Notes: a model not told the origin generated them from the letters alone. Counted from the first letter of the stretch, positions 1 to 9,270 are shown. The stretch: DNA of 64,000 nt from Cellulophaga sp. 20_2_10 (GCF_023476645.1 NZ_JAMCOJ010000001.1:434001-498000); one strand, 5' to 3'. Program-made: numbers and translations.

Positions 1-1314
1 TTAACCAACAACAAAAGTGTTTTAGACAATACAACGTTCTATATTTTTCCTAATATGAGTCCAGATGCTACTGAACAATATTTTAGCAAATTAAAATATG
101 AGCGTCAAGGAAATGCTAAAAAGACAGATGATGATAGAGACGGACAACTAAATGAAGATCCTTTTGAAGATTTAAACAAAGACGGACAAATTACACTTAT
201 GCGTATTGAAGATCCTACTGGAGACTATATGATGCTTGAAGAAGACAACCGCATTATGATTAAAGCAGATACTAATAAAGGCGAAAAAGGAACTTATAAA
301 GTATTTACAGAAGGTATAGATAACGATAAAGATGGCGAGTATAATGAAGACGGCGAAGGTGGTGTACACTTTAACAAAAACTTCACTTACAATTCTCCTT
401 ACTTTAAGCCAGGCGCTGGCGAACACGCTGTTTCTGAATTAGAAAATAGAGCTATGCTAGATTTTTTATATGAAAAATGGAATGTATACAGTATTTTTTC
501 ATTTGGACCAGCAAATAATTTATCAGAACCTCTTAAGTACAGTGCATCTAATGCTAAAAAACGTGTTGTTACAAGTATTTTAGAGAATGACGCTAAACTA
601 AACAAACAATTATCAGAAAAGTATAATGAACTTATACCCAACAAAAACACTCCTGCTTCTATTACAAATGGAGGTGGTTTTTTTGAGTGGTCTTACTTTC
701 ATTTTGGAAGATTAGCTTTAAGTACGCCTGCGTGGTGGGCACCAGAGTTTAAAGGAGATTCTATTAACAAAGCTCCAAAAAACAGAGATGCCAACTTTTT
801 AAAATGGGCAGAGCAAGAAGGTATAACAAGTGCATTTGTAGATTGGAAAGAAGTAAAGCACCCTGATTTTCCTAATAGCAAAGTAGAAGTTGGTGGTATA
901 GCTCCATTTGTACAAAACAACCCTCCGTATAAAATGATAGATAGTATTGCGCAAAAGCACAATACATTTATTTTGGATGTTGTTAAAATGCAACCATCTT
1001 TACTTTTTACAAACCTAAAACAAGAAAAATTAGGTTCTGGACTTACCCGTGTAACAGTAGATTTACACAACCAAGGTTTATTACCAACGCAAACAGAAAT
1101 GGGCGCAAAATCTAGATGGCTACGTAAAATAAACATTGCTTTAGATTTAGGTAACGGTCAAAAAATAATATCTGGCAAACAACGTCAGCTTATTACTAAA
1201 ATAGACGAAGATGGTACTAATCATTTTACGTGGTTAATTAGTGGAAAAGGGAAATTGGTTTTAAAAGCTGGTGCACCGCAAACAGGAACACAACAAATAA
1301 CCATAAACCTTTAA
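1..1314 (+). CDS. M14 carboxypeptidase-like protein, 5' partial, probably inactive
   Basis: The frame is open from the first base, so the gene starts upstream and the ATG at 55 is internal. It aligns through its length with the next gene: FYIFPNMSPDAT here matches FYIVPTINPDAR there, and both carry DxDxDG calcium-type loops (about 120-190 and 315-360). The neighbour's third zinc-ligand histidine (QSFHNSGG) is replaced by FSFGPANN. The glutamate of its TFTNEIF is replaced in LALSTPAWW, and the Asn/Arg of NPDAR by Ser/Thr. The HxxE zinc motif would lie before the window. I infer an M14-fold protein that has lost catalysis, perhaps a binding partner of the next product. Only 10 bases separate the genes, suggesting one transcript. 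The C-terminal ~100 residues look like a beta-sandwich. Confidence 0.85.
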   Translation, partial: LTNNKSVLDNTTFYIFPNMSPDATEQYFSKLKYERQGNAKKTDDDRDGQLNEDPFEDLNKDGQITLMRIEDPTGDYMMLEEDNRIMIKADTNKGEKGTYKVFTEGIDNDKDGEYNEDGEGGVHFNKNFTYNSPYFKPGAGEHAVSELENRAMLDFLYEKWNVYSIFSFGPANNLSEPLKYSASNAKKRVVTSILENDAKLNKQLSEKYNELIPNKNTPASITNGGGFFEWSYFHFGRLALSTPAWWAPEFKGDSINKAPKNRDANFLKWAEQEGITSAFVDWKEVKHPDFPNSKVEVGGIAPFVQNNPPYKMIDSIAQKHNTFILDVVKMQPSLLFTNLKQEKLGSGLTRVTVDLHNQGLLPTQTEMGAKSRWLRKINIALDLGNGQKIISGKQRQLITKIDEDGTNHFTWLISGKGKLVLKAGAPQTGTQQITINL

Positions 1315-1324
1315 AATACTACAT

Positions 1325-3064
1325 ATGAAATCTTATATATATTTTATAGCTCTTCTAGTTTTTGGTCTAAGTACCACAACTATAGAAGCACAAAGTGCAA
1401 ACGATATTTTTAGAGCCGCAGGATCTCCTCATAACCCTAAGGTAACTGTTGCGTTTAACAAATACTATACTGCAGAAGGTTTAGCTACTATTAGTAAAAA
1501 AATTGCTGATGCATACCCAGAATTGGTAAAAAGAAAATCTATTGGTAAATCTACTCAAGGTAGAGATATTTGGATGTTAGCAATTACAGACTACTCTGTT
1601 GGTGATGCAGACCGTAAACCTGCTTTTTATGTAGATGGTAACATACACTCTAACGAAATACAAGGAGGTGAAATTTGTACCTATACAGCCTGGTACTTAA
1701 CAGAGAGTTTTAAAGATGTTGATTATATAAAGCAGCTGCTTAAAGATCGTATTTTTTACATTGTACCTACCATAAACCCTGATGCACGTAATAACTATAT
1801 GAAAGAAGGTAATACTGCTCACAGTCCTAGGGCTGGTTTAATTGCTTTAGATGATGATAGTGATGGTTTGTTTGATGAAGATGGTTATGATGATTTAGAT
1901 AACGATGGTTCTATTACTAGAATGCGTAGAAAAAATCCTAATGGCACCATGATTGTTGATCCATTAGATCCTAGAAAAATGATACAAATAGGGCCAGATG
2001 ATGTGGTTACAGCACAACGTTATGAAAATCTAGGTGGTGAAGGTATAGATAATGATGGTGATGGTAGTATTAATGAAGATGTCCCTGGCTATTACGATCC
2101 AAACAGAGATTGGGGTTGGAAATGGCAACCAGATTACATACAACGTGGTGCTTATAAGTATCCGTTCTCTGCTCCCGAAAATAGAGCTGTTGCAGATTTT
2201 GTATTAACTAGACCAAATATTGCAGGTGCACAAAGTTTTCATAACTCGGGCGGAATGATTTTAAGAGGTCCAGGTGCAGAAGAAGATAAAGAAACGTACA
2301 ACAGAGTCGATGCTAAAATATATGATGCTATTGGTAACAAAGGAGCAGAATTGCTCCCTGGTTACAGATATATGGTAGTTTACAAAGATTTGTATTCTGT
2401 TTTTGGTGGTGAGTTAGATTGGTTTTACGGTGCTAGAGGTGTATATACTTTTACCAACGAGATATTTACCGGTTTTGCCTATTATAAAAATAAAAACGGA
2501 GATAGAGATCAGGCATATAAAGCAGAAAAAGATTTGCTTTTAGGTGACGGATTTACCAATTGGAAAGCATACAACCACCCTACATACGGAGAAATAGAAA
2601 TTGGTGGCTTTAGAAAAAATGTTGGTAGAGCTACTCCTGGTTTTTTACTAGAAGAAGAAGCGCATAGAAATATGGTGTTTACTTTTTACCACGCGTATCA
2701 TATGCCACTACTCTCTGTAGATCGTATTACAGAAAAATCTATTGGCAACGGATTAAAAGAAATTACTGCTATTATAAAAAATGATAGATTAATGCCTACA
2801 CACGCTAGTCAAGATCTAAAATACAAAATAGAAAGACCAGATTATATTTCTTTATCTGGAGCTCCTGTTTTAGCTGGGATGATTGTAGATAACGATGATT
2901 TTAACATCACTACAGAGCAAAAAAACAATCCTAATAAAATTAAGGTTGATAATATTCCTGGTAACAGCATTATTAAAGTTAGGTGGATTGTTAAGGGTGG
3001 AGGAAAAGTTACCGTTACTGTAGACAGTGCAAAAGGAGGATTAATTAGCAAAAAGCAAAGCTAA
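1325..3064 (+). CDS. M14 family zinc carboxypeptidase, secreted
   Basis: The 579-residue protein has an N-terminal signal peptide (to about residue 22) and an M14 domain. Zinc ligands are visible as H108 and E111 in HSNE and H306 in SFHNSGG; E379 in TFTNEIF is the likely catalytic glutamate, and NPDAR at 151-155 is the substrate-binding region. Acidic DxDxDG loops at about 177-195 and 242-250 look like calcium-binding inserts. The family removes C-terminal residues from peptides; the signal peptide places it in the periplasm or outside. It follows a degenerate paralogue by 10 bases, so the two are probably co-transcribed. A strong hairpin follows. The exact specificity cannot be read from the sequence. 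Confidence 0.92.
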   Translation: MKSYIYFIALLVFGLSTTTIEAQSANDIFRAAGSPHNPKVTVAFNKYYTAEGLATISKKIADAYPELVKRKSIGKSTQGRDIWMLAITDYSVGDADRKPAFYVDGNIHSNEIQGGEICTYTAWYLTESFKDVDYIKQLLKDRIFYIVPTINPDARNNYMKEGNTAHSPRAGLIALDDDSDGLFDEDGYDDLDNDGSITRMRRKNPNGTMIVDPLDPRKMIQIGPDDVVTAQRYENLGGEGIDNDGDGSINEDVPGYYDPNRDWGWKWQPDYIQRGAYKYPFSAPENRAVADFVLTRPNIAGAQSFHNSGGMILRGPGAEEDKETYNRVDAKIYDAIGNKGAELLPGYRYMVVYKDLYSVFGGELDWFYGARGVYTFTNEIFTGFAYYKNKNGDRDQAYKAEKDLLLGDGFTNWKAYNHPTYGEIEIGGFRKNVGRATPGFLLEEEAHRNMVFTFYHAYHMPLLSVDRITEKSIGNGLKEITAIIKNDRLMPTHASQDLKYKIERPDYISLSGAPVLAGMIVDNDDFNITTEQKNNPNKIKVDNIPGNSIIKVRWIVKGGGKVTVTVDSAKGGLISKKQS

Positions 3065-3086
3065 AATTCTAACATATACTTAAGTT

Positions 3087-3128
3087 TAAAGGAGCGATCA
3101 CTTACCCTAAGTAATCGCTCCTTTTTTT
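3087..3128 (+). terminator. Rho-independent terminator after the M14 pair
   Basis: Inverted repeat GGAGCGAT / ATCGCTCC with a 15-base loop, followed by seven T. It lies 25 bases after the M14 stop codon. Confidence 0.85.
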
Positions 3129-3143
3129 ATTTAAAAATAATAA

Positions 3144-3183
3144 AGGATAATTTTGTCCTCTATTAAAATATTGTATAGTTTTG
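3144..3183 (+). promoter_or_regulatory. Promoter and candidate operator of the Rrf2 regulator gene
   Basis: A Bacteroidota -7 element TAGTTTTG lies at 3176-3183, with TTTG at 3152-3155 exactly 20 bases upstream as the -33 element. An imperfect inverted repeat, AGGATAA TT TTGTCCT, covers the -33 element, where a bound repressor would block RNA polymerase. A related AAAGGATAA half-site precedes the cupin gene. I infer autoregulation by the Rrf2 protein. Confidence 0.6.
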
Positions 3184-3200
3184 TATCATAAAATAATTGT

Positions 3201-3635
3201 ATGTTTTCAAAATCTTGCGAATACGGACTTAGAGCAGTACTCTTTATTGCAAAGCAATCTACGGCAGATACAAAGGTTAGTTTAACTACCATATCTGAAT
3301 CTATAGATTCGCCACAGGCCTTTACCGCAAAAATTTTACAACAATTAACAAAAAGCGGATTTGTACAGTCTTCTAAAGGTCCCTATGGTGGTTTTTTTAT
3401 AGAGAAAGAAAATTTACCAACTATTAAGTTAAGTGATATTGTATCCGTTTTAGATGGAGATTCTATTTATACCGGATGTGGCTTAGGACTGCATCAATGT
3501 AACGAAAAAGAGCCCTGTCCTCTTCACTTTAAATTTGTAAAAATTAGAGAAAACCTTAAAAATATGCTAGAAACAAATACTCTATCTATGGTGGTTAAGG
3601 ATATGAATTCTGATATATTTCATCTCAAAATATAA
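3201..3635 (+). CDS. Rrf2 family regulator, NsrR-like with Fe-S cysteines
   Basis: This 144-residue protein has the N-terminal winged helix of Rrf2 regulators (CEYGLRAVLFIA near the start, GPYGGF wing at 60-64). Three cysteines, C93, C100 and C106, lie where IscR/NsrR proteins bind an iron-sulfur cluster, with H109 just after. In NsrR, nitric oxide destroys the cluster and relieves repression. The gene lies two genes upstream of a quinol nitric oxide reductase on the same strand, which supports an NO-sensing role. Similar inverted repeats occur before this gene and before the cupin gene. A general Fe-S or redox sensor is the alternative. Confidence 0.85.
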   Translation: MFSKSCEYGLRAVLFIAKQSTADTKVSLTTISESIDSPQAFTAKILQQLTKSGFVQSSKGPYGGFFIEKENLPTIKLSDIVSVLDGDSIYTGCGLGLHQCNEKEPCPLHFKFVKIRENLKNMLETNTLSMVVKDMNSDIFHLKI

Positions 3636-3648
3636 AACTTTTAATTCA

Positions 3649-3680
3649 ATAAAGGATAAAAAGGTAATTTTATCTTTTTT
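3649..3680 (+). promoter_or_regulatory. Candidate NO-responsive operator before the cupin-norB genes
   Basis: Imperfect inverted repeat with arms AAAGGATAAAA and TTTTATCTTTT (ten of eleven positions pair) around AGGTAA. It overlaps a weak -7-like TATCTTTT (3671-3678). The left arm matches the half-site before the Rrf2 gene, suggesting one regulator acts on both promoters. Confidence 0.5.
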
Positions 3681-3712
3681 AAACAAATAAATAACTATTT
3701 AAATTAACAATT

Positions 3713-4054
3713 ATGATAACAGCTTCATTAACACAGGATAAAATCTATAAGGATGGAAAACCCTCTTTACAGTTACTAATGGAAACAGAAGTAAGCAAAG
3801 AAATAAGAATTTTAATGCGAAAAGGAAACGTAATGAAAGAGCATAAAGCGCCCTACCCTATTGTAGTAGAAATCTTTGAAGGTGAAATAGAATTTGGTGT
3901 ACATAATGAAAAACACCTACTTAAAAAAGGAGATTTACTAAGTCTAGAAAGTAATATACCACATGATTTAGTCTGTACAGAAGATGCTATTGTTAGGTTG
4001 TCTATCTCTAAAGCAGATACAGTAGACCGCGTAAACAAAGTACTAAACAACTAA
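3713..4054 (+). CDS. Small cupin-domain protein
   Basis: A 113-residue single-domain cupin: a beta-barrel pattern with HKAPYPIVVEIFEGEIEF and a later KKGDLLSLESNIPHDL segment containing the usual glycine, acidic residues and histidine. It has no signal peptide, so it is cytoplasmic. It lies between the Rrf2 regulator and the NO reductase gene, 11 bases before the latter, and is probably translated from the same mRNA. Histidines in both cupin motifs could bind a metal. The function is unknown; the neighbours suggest a role in nitrosative stress. Confidence 0.8.
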   Translation: MITASLTQDKIYKDGKPSLQLLMETEVSKEIRILMRKGNVMKEHKAPYPIVVEIFEGEIEFGVHNEKHLLKKGDLLSLESNIPHDLVCTEDAIVRLSISKADTVDRVNKVLNN

Positions 4055-4065
4055 AAACCGATACA

Positions 4066-6285
4066 ATGAGAAAAATTTGGATAGCTTTTACAAGCGTAGT
4101 CGTGCTCTCGTTTATAGTACTAATTTGGGTTGGTACAGAAGTATATCAAACTCAGCCTCCTATACCAGAGCAAGTAATAGTAAAAGAAACAGGTGAAATA
4201 TTTTACACTAAAGCAGATATACAAATTGGGCAAAATGTTTGGGAATCTATTGGTGGTATGGAAGTTGGTTCTGTTTGGGGCCATGGTAGTTATGTAGCAC
4301 CAGATTGGACCGCAGACTGGATACACAAAGAAGCTGTATACATCTTAGAACATTGGTCTAAACGAGATTTTAATAGTACCTATGCTAATTTAGATGTAGA
4401 AAAGAAAGCTGCTTTAAAGGCCAGGTTAATAAAAGATATAAAAACAGATTCTTATAACCCTGACACTAAAACTATATCAATTTCTGAAGCTCGCGTTGCG
4501 GCTATACTAAACAATAGTGAGCACTATAGCAGTATTTTTGCAAATGGTAACGAAAGGTATGCAATACCAGTAGGCGCTTTAACTGACAAGGCAAAATTAA
4601 AGCAATTAAATGCATTTTTCTTTTGGACATCTTGGGCGGCTAGTACAAACAGACCGGGTAAAGATTATACATACACATCTAACTGGCCACACGAACCATT
4701 AATAGATAATAATATAACAGATACTTCTATTATATGGTCTGGTTTGTCTATTGTTTTATTACTGCTATTTATTGGTATACTTACGTTTTACTATTTAAAA
4801 AATCACGAAAAAGGAGATTCTATTACCAAACCAGACACGGATCCTTTAATTGGTTTAAAAATGTTACGCTCTCAAAAAGCAGTATTAAAATATTATTTAA
4901 TAATATGCTTTTTAATCGCATTACAAGTAGTCTTAGGTATACTAACAGTACATTATACCGTAGAAGGTCAGGCTTTTTTTGGATTCGATTTATCTAGTTT
5001 CTTGCCCTACTCTATTACTAGAACTTGGCACACACAATTAGCTGTATTCTGGATTGCTGCTACATGGTTGGCTACTGGTTTATTTTTAGCTCCTATGATA
5101 TCTGGTAAAGAAATGAAATATCAAGTTTTTGGTATTAACTTTTTATTTATAGCCTTACTTATAATTGTTTTAGGCTCTATGCTGGGAGAATGGCTTGGTG
5201 TACATCAATTTTTAGACTTAACCACTAACTTTTTCTTTGGTCACCAAGGATATGAGTATATGGATTTAGGTCGGTTTTGGCAGATATTCTTAGGAGTTGG
5301 ACTTGTACTTTGGGTAATAATGGTGAGCAGACATATCTTATTTGCTATAAAAAAGAATGATGAGTCTAAACACCTACTTATTATATTGCTATTATCTGTA
5401 ATGGCTATTGGTATGTTTTTCTTTTCAGGATTAATGTATGGCGAAAACAGTAGCTTACCCGTTATTAACTATTGGAGATGGTGGTTGGTACACCTTTGGG
5501 TAGAAGGTTTCTTTGAAGTTTTTGCCACTGTAGTTATCGCTTTTATCTTTTCTAGAATGAAAATAATATCAACAAAAACAGCAGGTAAAGTTTCTATTGC
5601 CTCTGCTTCTATATTTTTAGCAGGTGGTATTATAGGTACACTACACCACTTATACTATTCAGGAACACCCGTACAAGCTATAGCATTGGGTGCTACTTTT
5701 AGTGCATTAGAAGTTGTGCCCTTAACTTTAATGGGCTTTGAAATTAGAGAACATTGGAATTTATTAAAAAGTAAAGAATGGATACAAAAATACAAATGGC
5801 CAATATTTTTCTTTATGGCTGTTTCTTTCTGGAACTTTTTAGGAGCTGGTGTCTTCGGGTTCATAATTAATCCTCCTATTGCTTTATATTACATACAAGG
5901 ATTAAATACAACTGCAGTGCACGCACATACTGCTTTGTTTGGGGTGTATGGCTTGCTAGGAATGGGCTTTATTATAATGTGTCTCCGTTTTTATTCAGAC
6001 AGAGCTTGGGATAGTAAAAAGCTAAAAAGAGCCTTTTGGTTTTTAAATATAGGTTTAATTACTATGGTATTACTAAGTTTATTACCAATTGGTATTATAC
6101 AAGCATATACTTCTATCACTCAAGGATATTCTTTTGCTAGAACGTCAGACTTATTATACTCACCAACAATACAAACCTTAAAATGGTTGCGCATGGTGGG
6201 CGATATTTTATTCTCTGTTGGTATATTCTACTTCTGTTGGTTTACCGTACAAGAAACAATATACTGTTATAAGAAAAAACAGTAA
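4066..6285 (+). CDS. norB: Quinol-dependent nitric oxide reductase (qNOR)
   Basis: The 739-residue membrane protein has the qNOR layout: an N-terminal helix, a periplasmic cytochrome-c-like domain without a CxxCH heme motif (about 30-215, including RPGKDYTYTSNWPHEP), then about a dozen membrane helices of the heme-copper oxidase fold. Heme and non-heme iron ligands are plausible in RTWHTQLAVFW (H322), in VHLWVEGFFEVFA (His with the nearby Glu), in LHHLYYSGTP and in VHAHTALFG. The enzyme reduces two NO to N2O with electrons from quinol. No nir or nos genes are nearby, so the likely role is NO detoxification, not complete denitrification. It is the last gene of the unit and is followed by a hairpin. 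Confidence 0.95.
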   Translation: MRKIWIAFTSVVVLSFIVLIWVGTEVYQTQPPIPEQVIVKETGEIFYTKADIQIGQNVWESIGGMEVGSVWGHGSYVAPDWTADWIHKEAVYILEHWSKRDFNSTYANLDVEKKAALKARLIKDIKTDSYNPDTKTISISEARVAAILNNSEHYSSIFANGNERYAIPVGALTDKAKLKQLNAFFFWTSWAASTNRPGKDYTYTSNWPHEPLIDNNITDTSIIWSGLSIVLLLLFIGILTFYYLKNHEKGDSITKPDTDPLIGLKMLRSQKAVLKYYLIICFLIALQVVLGILTVHYTVEGQAFFGFDLSSFLPYSITRTWHTQLAVFWIAATWLATGLFLAPMISGKEMKYQVFGINFLFIALLIIVLGSMLGEWLGVHQFLDLTTNFFFGHQGYEYMDLGRFWQIFLGVGLVLWVIMVSRHILFAIKKNDESKHLLIILLLSVMAIGMFFFSGLMYGENSSLPVINYWRWWLVHLWVEGFFEVFATVVIAFIFSRMKIISTKTAGKVSIASASIFLAGGIIGTLHHLYYSGTPVQAIALGATFSALEVVPLTLMGFEIREHWNLLKSKEWIQKYKWPIFFFMAVSFWNFLGAGVFGFIINPPIALYYIQGLNTTAVHAHTALFGVYGLLGMGFIIMCLRFYSDRAWDSKKLKRAFWFLNIGLITMVLLSLLPIGIIQAYTSITQGYSFARTSDLLYSPTIQTLKWLRMVGDILFSVGIFYFCWFTVQETIYCYKKKQ

Positions 6286-6302
6286 TCCCCGATTTTTAAA
6301 CC

Positions 6303-6335
6303 AAAAAAGGAGCCTTTAAAGGGCTCCTTTTTATT
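6303..6335 (+). terminator. Terminator after norB, bidirectional
   Basis: AAAGGAGCC / GGGCTCCTTT stem with a short loop and a T run. The A run on the left lets it also end the convergent M3 peptidase transcript. Confidence 0.85.
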
Positions 6336-6350
6336 TAATATAGTATTCGT

Positions 6351-8474
6351 TTATTTTAAACCACGTGCTTTTAACATTGGTTCTATTTTAGGGTCACTAC
6401 CTCTCCAATCTTTATACATTGCTTCTAGGTCTACCGTATTACCTCTAGAAAGCACCATATCTCTAAAACGTTGTCCGTTCTCACGCGTTAAACCACCATT
6501 GTTCTCAAACCAGTTGTAAGCATCATGATGTAACATTTCTGTCCATAAATAAGAATAATATCCGGCAGCATACCCACTACCAAATATATGTGCAAAATAA
6601 GTAGATCTGTAACGTGGTGGTACAGCGCTTACAACATCTAATTTTGTTTTGTGTAATGCATCTTTTTCAAATGCATTTGCTGCTGTAACATTCGCATCTG
6701 CAGCAATAGTATGCCATTGCATATCTAAATTAGAGGCAGCAAGGTTTTCTGTTAAACTATATCCTTGATTAAACGTACCAGCCTTTTTAATTTTATCTAG
6801 TAGAGCCTGTGGTATTTGTTCACCAGTTTTATAGTGCAATGCATAGTTTTTTAATATTTCTGGATACAAGGCCCAATTCTCATTAAATTGAGAAGGAAAC
6901 TCTACAAAATCTCTAGCTACAGCTGTTCCAGATAAAGAAGGATATTCTTGATTTGCAAAAAATCCATGTAATGCATGTCCAAATTCATGAAACATAGTAC
7001 TTACTTCATCATATGTTATTAAAGCCGGATCACCTTCTGCAGGCTTAGGATAGTTACATACATTATATATTACAGGTTTTTTATCGTACAAATGAGACTG
7101 TGTTACAAAATTACTCATCCAAGCACCACCTCTTTTACTAGGTCTTGCAAAGTAATCCGCATAGAACAACCCTAATTGATCTCCGTTTTCTTCAAACAAC
7201 TCATATACCATAACATCTTTATGGTAGGTAGGTATGTCTTTACGTTCTTTAAAAGTAATACCATAAAGTTGTTGTGCTGCATAAAAAACACCTTTCTCTA
7301 AAACAGTTTTAATTTCAAAATATGGTTTAATAGCACTCTCATCTAAGTCGTACTTTTCTTTTTTAACCATTTCCGAATAACGGTTCCAATCCCAAGCAGC
7401 TAAGGTAAAATCCTCGCCGTTTTTGGTAATCATTTGTTGAATTTCAGAAGCTTCATTCTCTGCTTTTGCAGTAGCAGACGGTATTAGGCCATTAAACATA
7501 TTAAATACATTTTCTGGTTTCTCTGCCATAGTTCCTTGTAAACTCCATTCTGCATAATTAGCAAAACCTAATAATGCTCCTTTTTTAGCCCTTAATTCGG
7601 CAATTTGCGTAATTATAGTTTTTGTGTCATTTTTAGATCCGTCTGCTCTAGTCCAAGATGCTTTAAATATTTTTTCTCTAGTAGCTCTATTTTCTAAACT
7701 TTGTAATAATGGTTGTTGCGTTGTATTTAGCAATGGAATTTTCCAACCTTCACCATCTTTATTCTCTAAAGATTTTAACTGAGATTCTGTTAAACCAGCT
7801 AAATCTTCTTTATTGGTAAAAACTAAAGCTCCATCATTATTGGCTGCCAATAATGTTTTATTAAAAGTATTAATTAGCGTTGCTAACTTAGTATTGTATG
7901 TTTTTAGCGTTTCTTTATCTGCAGAACTTAAGTTTGCCCCTGCTTTTTCAAAAGCTTCAAAATAGGTTTCTAATAATTTATAAGATTCAGGATCCAAGAC
8001 CAAACTATCTCTTTTTACATAAAGCTCTTTTACACGCTTAAATAGGTTTTCGTTTAAATAAATACCATCTTGTAATTCAGAAAATTTTGGAGCCATTTCT
8101 TCCTGTACAGCCTGTAACTCATCATTAGTATGTGCTCCTGTAAGTCCAGAAAATATATTTTGTACACTTTGTAATTGTGTACCACTCTTTTCCAATTCTA
8201 AAATAGTATTATCAAAGGTTGCTGTTTCTGCATTATTTGCAATTTTTGCTACAGCTTCATTCTGTGCAGCTATACCTTGTTGTAATGCCGGCTTAAAATG
8301 TTCGTTTTTAATTAATGTAAAGTCAGGCGCACCATAAGGCAGCTTACTTTCTACTAGTAAGGGGTTTTCTTTTGTATTCATAGTGTTTTCGGTAGTTGTT
8401 TCTGTTTTAGTCTTACCATCTTTACACGAGGCAAACAAAATAGTAACAAGTGCTACTGCATAAATATTTTTCAT
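6351..8474 (-). CDS. M3 family oligopeptidase (Dcp-like), lipoprotein
   Basis: The 707-residue protein has a lipoprotein signal (LFASC, lipidated C17) and the M3 zinc motif HEFGH at 496-500 in TMFHEFGHALHG, with the third ligand expected in the downstream SLTENLAASNLDMQ region. Length and the C-terminal run (FAHIFGSGYAAGYYSYLW) fit peptidyl-dipeptidase Dcp / oligopeptidase A. It likely trims short peptides in the periplasm. The gene stands alone: convergent with norB and divergent from the pseudouridine synthase gene. Dcp is cytoplasmic or periplasmic in enterobacteria, whereas lipid-anchored forms are common in Bacteroidota. Confidence 0.93.
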   Translation of the reverse strand: MKNIYAVALVTILFASCKDGKTKTETTTENTMNTKENPLLVESKLPYGAPDFTLIKNEHFKPALQQGIAAQNEAVAKIANNAETATFDNTILELEKSGTQLQSVQNIFSGLTGAHTNDELQAVQEEMAPKFSELQDGIYLNENLFKRVKELYVKRDSLVLDPESYKLLETYFEAFEKAGANLSSADKETLKTYNTKLATLINTFNKTLLAANNDGALVFTNKEDLAGLTESQLKSLENKDGEGWKIPLLNTTQQPLLQSLENRATREKIFKASWTRADGSKNDTKTIITQIAELRAKKGALLGFANYAEWSLQGTMAEKPENVFNMFNGLIPSATAKAENEASEIQQMITKNGEDFTLAAWDWNRYSEMVKKEKYDLDESAIKPYFEIKTVLEKGVFYAAQQLYGITFKERKDIPTYHKDVMVYELFEENGDQLGLFYADYFARPSKRGGAWMSNFVTQSHLYDKKPVIYNVCNYPKPAEGDPALITYDEVSTMFHEFGHALHGFFANQEYPSLSGTAVARDFVEFPSQFNENWALYPEILKNYALHYKTGEQIPQALLDKIKKAGTFNQGYSLTENLAASNLDMQWHTIAADANVTAANAFEKDALHKTKLDVVSAVPPRYRSTYFAHIFGSGYAAGYYSYLWTEMLHHDAYNWFENNGGLTRENGQRFRDMVLSRGNTVDLEAMYKDWRGSDPKIEPMLKARGLK

Positions 8475-8591
8475 TAATAATAAGTTTTAAAAATTGAATA
8501 TAAAGATACTTTTGTTACCAAGGCTATACTCTTAAAATTATCTTAATATTTATTAGATCGTATACAATAGATCTACTGTCTATATTCTTAT

Positions 8592-8599
8592 TATTTTTG
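8592..8599 (+). promoter_or_regulatory. -7 promoter element of the pseudouridine synthase gene
   Basis: TATTTTTG matches TAnnTTTG, 21 bases before the ATG at 8621. The TTG at 8597 that would extend the frame upstream lies inside this element, so it cannot be the start. Confidence 0.6.
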
Positions 8600-8620
8600 T
8601 GTCTTAATTTGATTTACCTT

Positions 8621-9190
8621 ATGCCTAAGCATCTTCACTATAAAATGTACAAGCCTTACGGAGTACTTAGTCAATTGGCTAGTAATGACAATAATCAACT
8701 TAAAAAGAAATTTTTATCTGAATTTCATACTTTCCCTGATGGCATAATGCCTATTGGTCGTTTAGATGAAAAATCTGAAGGCCTACTTCTACTTACAACA
8801 GACGGAAAATTAAGTGATACCATAAATAGGTCTGGAATAGAGAAAGAGTATTACGCACAATTAGATGGTTTAATTACTGATGAAGCTATAGCCAAACTGG
8901 AAAATGGAGTACAAATTGGTTTAAATGGTACCACATATACTACCAATTCTTGCAATGTTAAGCATATTGATGAGCCCATACATTTGCCAGCACCAGATTC
9001 AAAAATTAGATTGGGTAGACATAGACCTAACAGCTGGATTAGTATTTGTATAACCGAAGGGAAATTTAGACAAGTCCGCAAAATGACTGCTGCTGTCGGC
9101 TTTCCTACGCTACGCTTAGTGCGTGTACGGATTGCTGACATCACATTAGACAACCTTACTCCTGGCCAAATAACTAGTACCCATATGTAG
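8621..9190 (+). CDS. rRNA pseudouridine synthase, RluE/RsuA type
   Basis: A 189-residue protein from the ATG at 8621, beginning MPKHLHYKMYKPYGVLSQ. GRLDEKSEGLLLLT carries the catalytic aspartate of the RsuA/RluB/E/F group, and KFRQVRKMTAAVGFPTLRL is the group's conserved C-terminal segment. There is no N-terminal S4 domain, which favours the short RluE-like class acting on 23S rRNA. The longer reading from TTG at 8597 overlaps the promoter and is rejected. The exact target uridine is not readable from sequence. Confidence 0.88.
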   Translation: MPKHLHYKMYKPYGVLSQLASNDNNQLKKKFLSEFHTFPDGIMPIGRLDEKSEGLLLLTTDGKLSDTINRSGIEKEYYAQLDGLITDEAIAKLENGVQIGLNGTTYTTNSCNVKHIDEPIHLPAPDSKIRLGRHRPNSWISICITEGKFRQVRKMTAAVGFPTLRLVRVRIADITLDNLTPGQITSTHM

Positions 9191-9242
9191 TCCTTTTTTA
9201 ACGTCTGTGTTAATTTGATATTAAATAATGTTAAAAAAAGAG

Positions 9243-9270
9243 AATGAACATTCATTTTTATATATCTTTG
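9243..9270 (+). promoter_or_regulatory. Promoter with TetR-type operator of the stress operon
   Basis: A perfect palindrome, AATGAA CA TTCATT (9243-9256), lies just upstream of the -7 element TATCTTTG (9263-9270), between the -33 and -7 positions. This is a typical place for a TetR repressor site. The second gene of the operon encodes a TetR protein, its likely ligand. Confidence 0.65.

Noticed and set aside
699-1136. 145-residue minus-strand frame
   Set aside because: Shadow of the M14-like gene, with no recognisable domain and codon pattern set by the plus-strand gene.
8597-8620. TTG start for the pseudouridine synthase gene
   Set aside because: The TTG is part of the -7 element TATTTTTG, so it would lie upstream of the transcript start.
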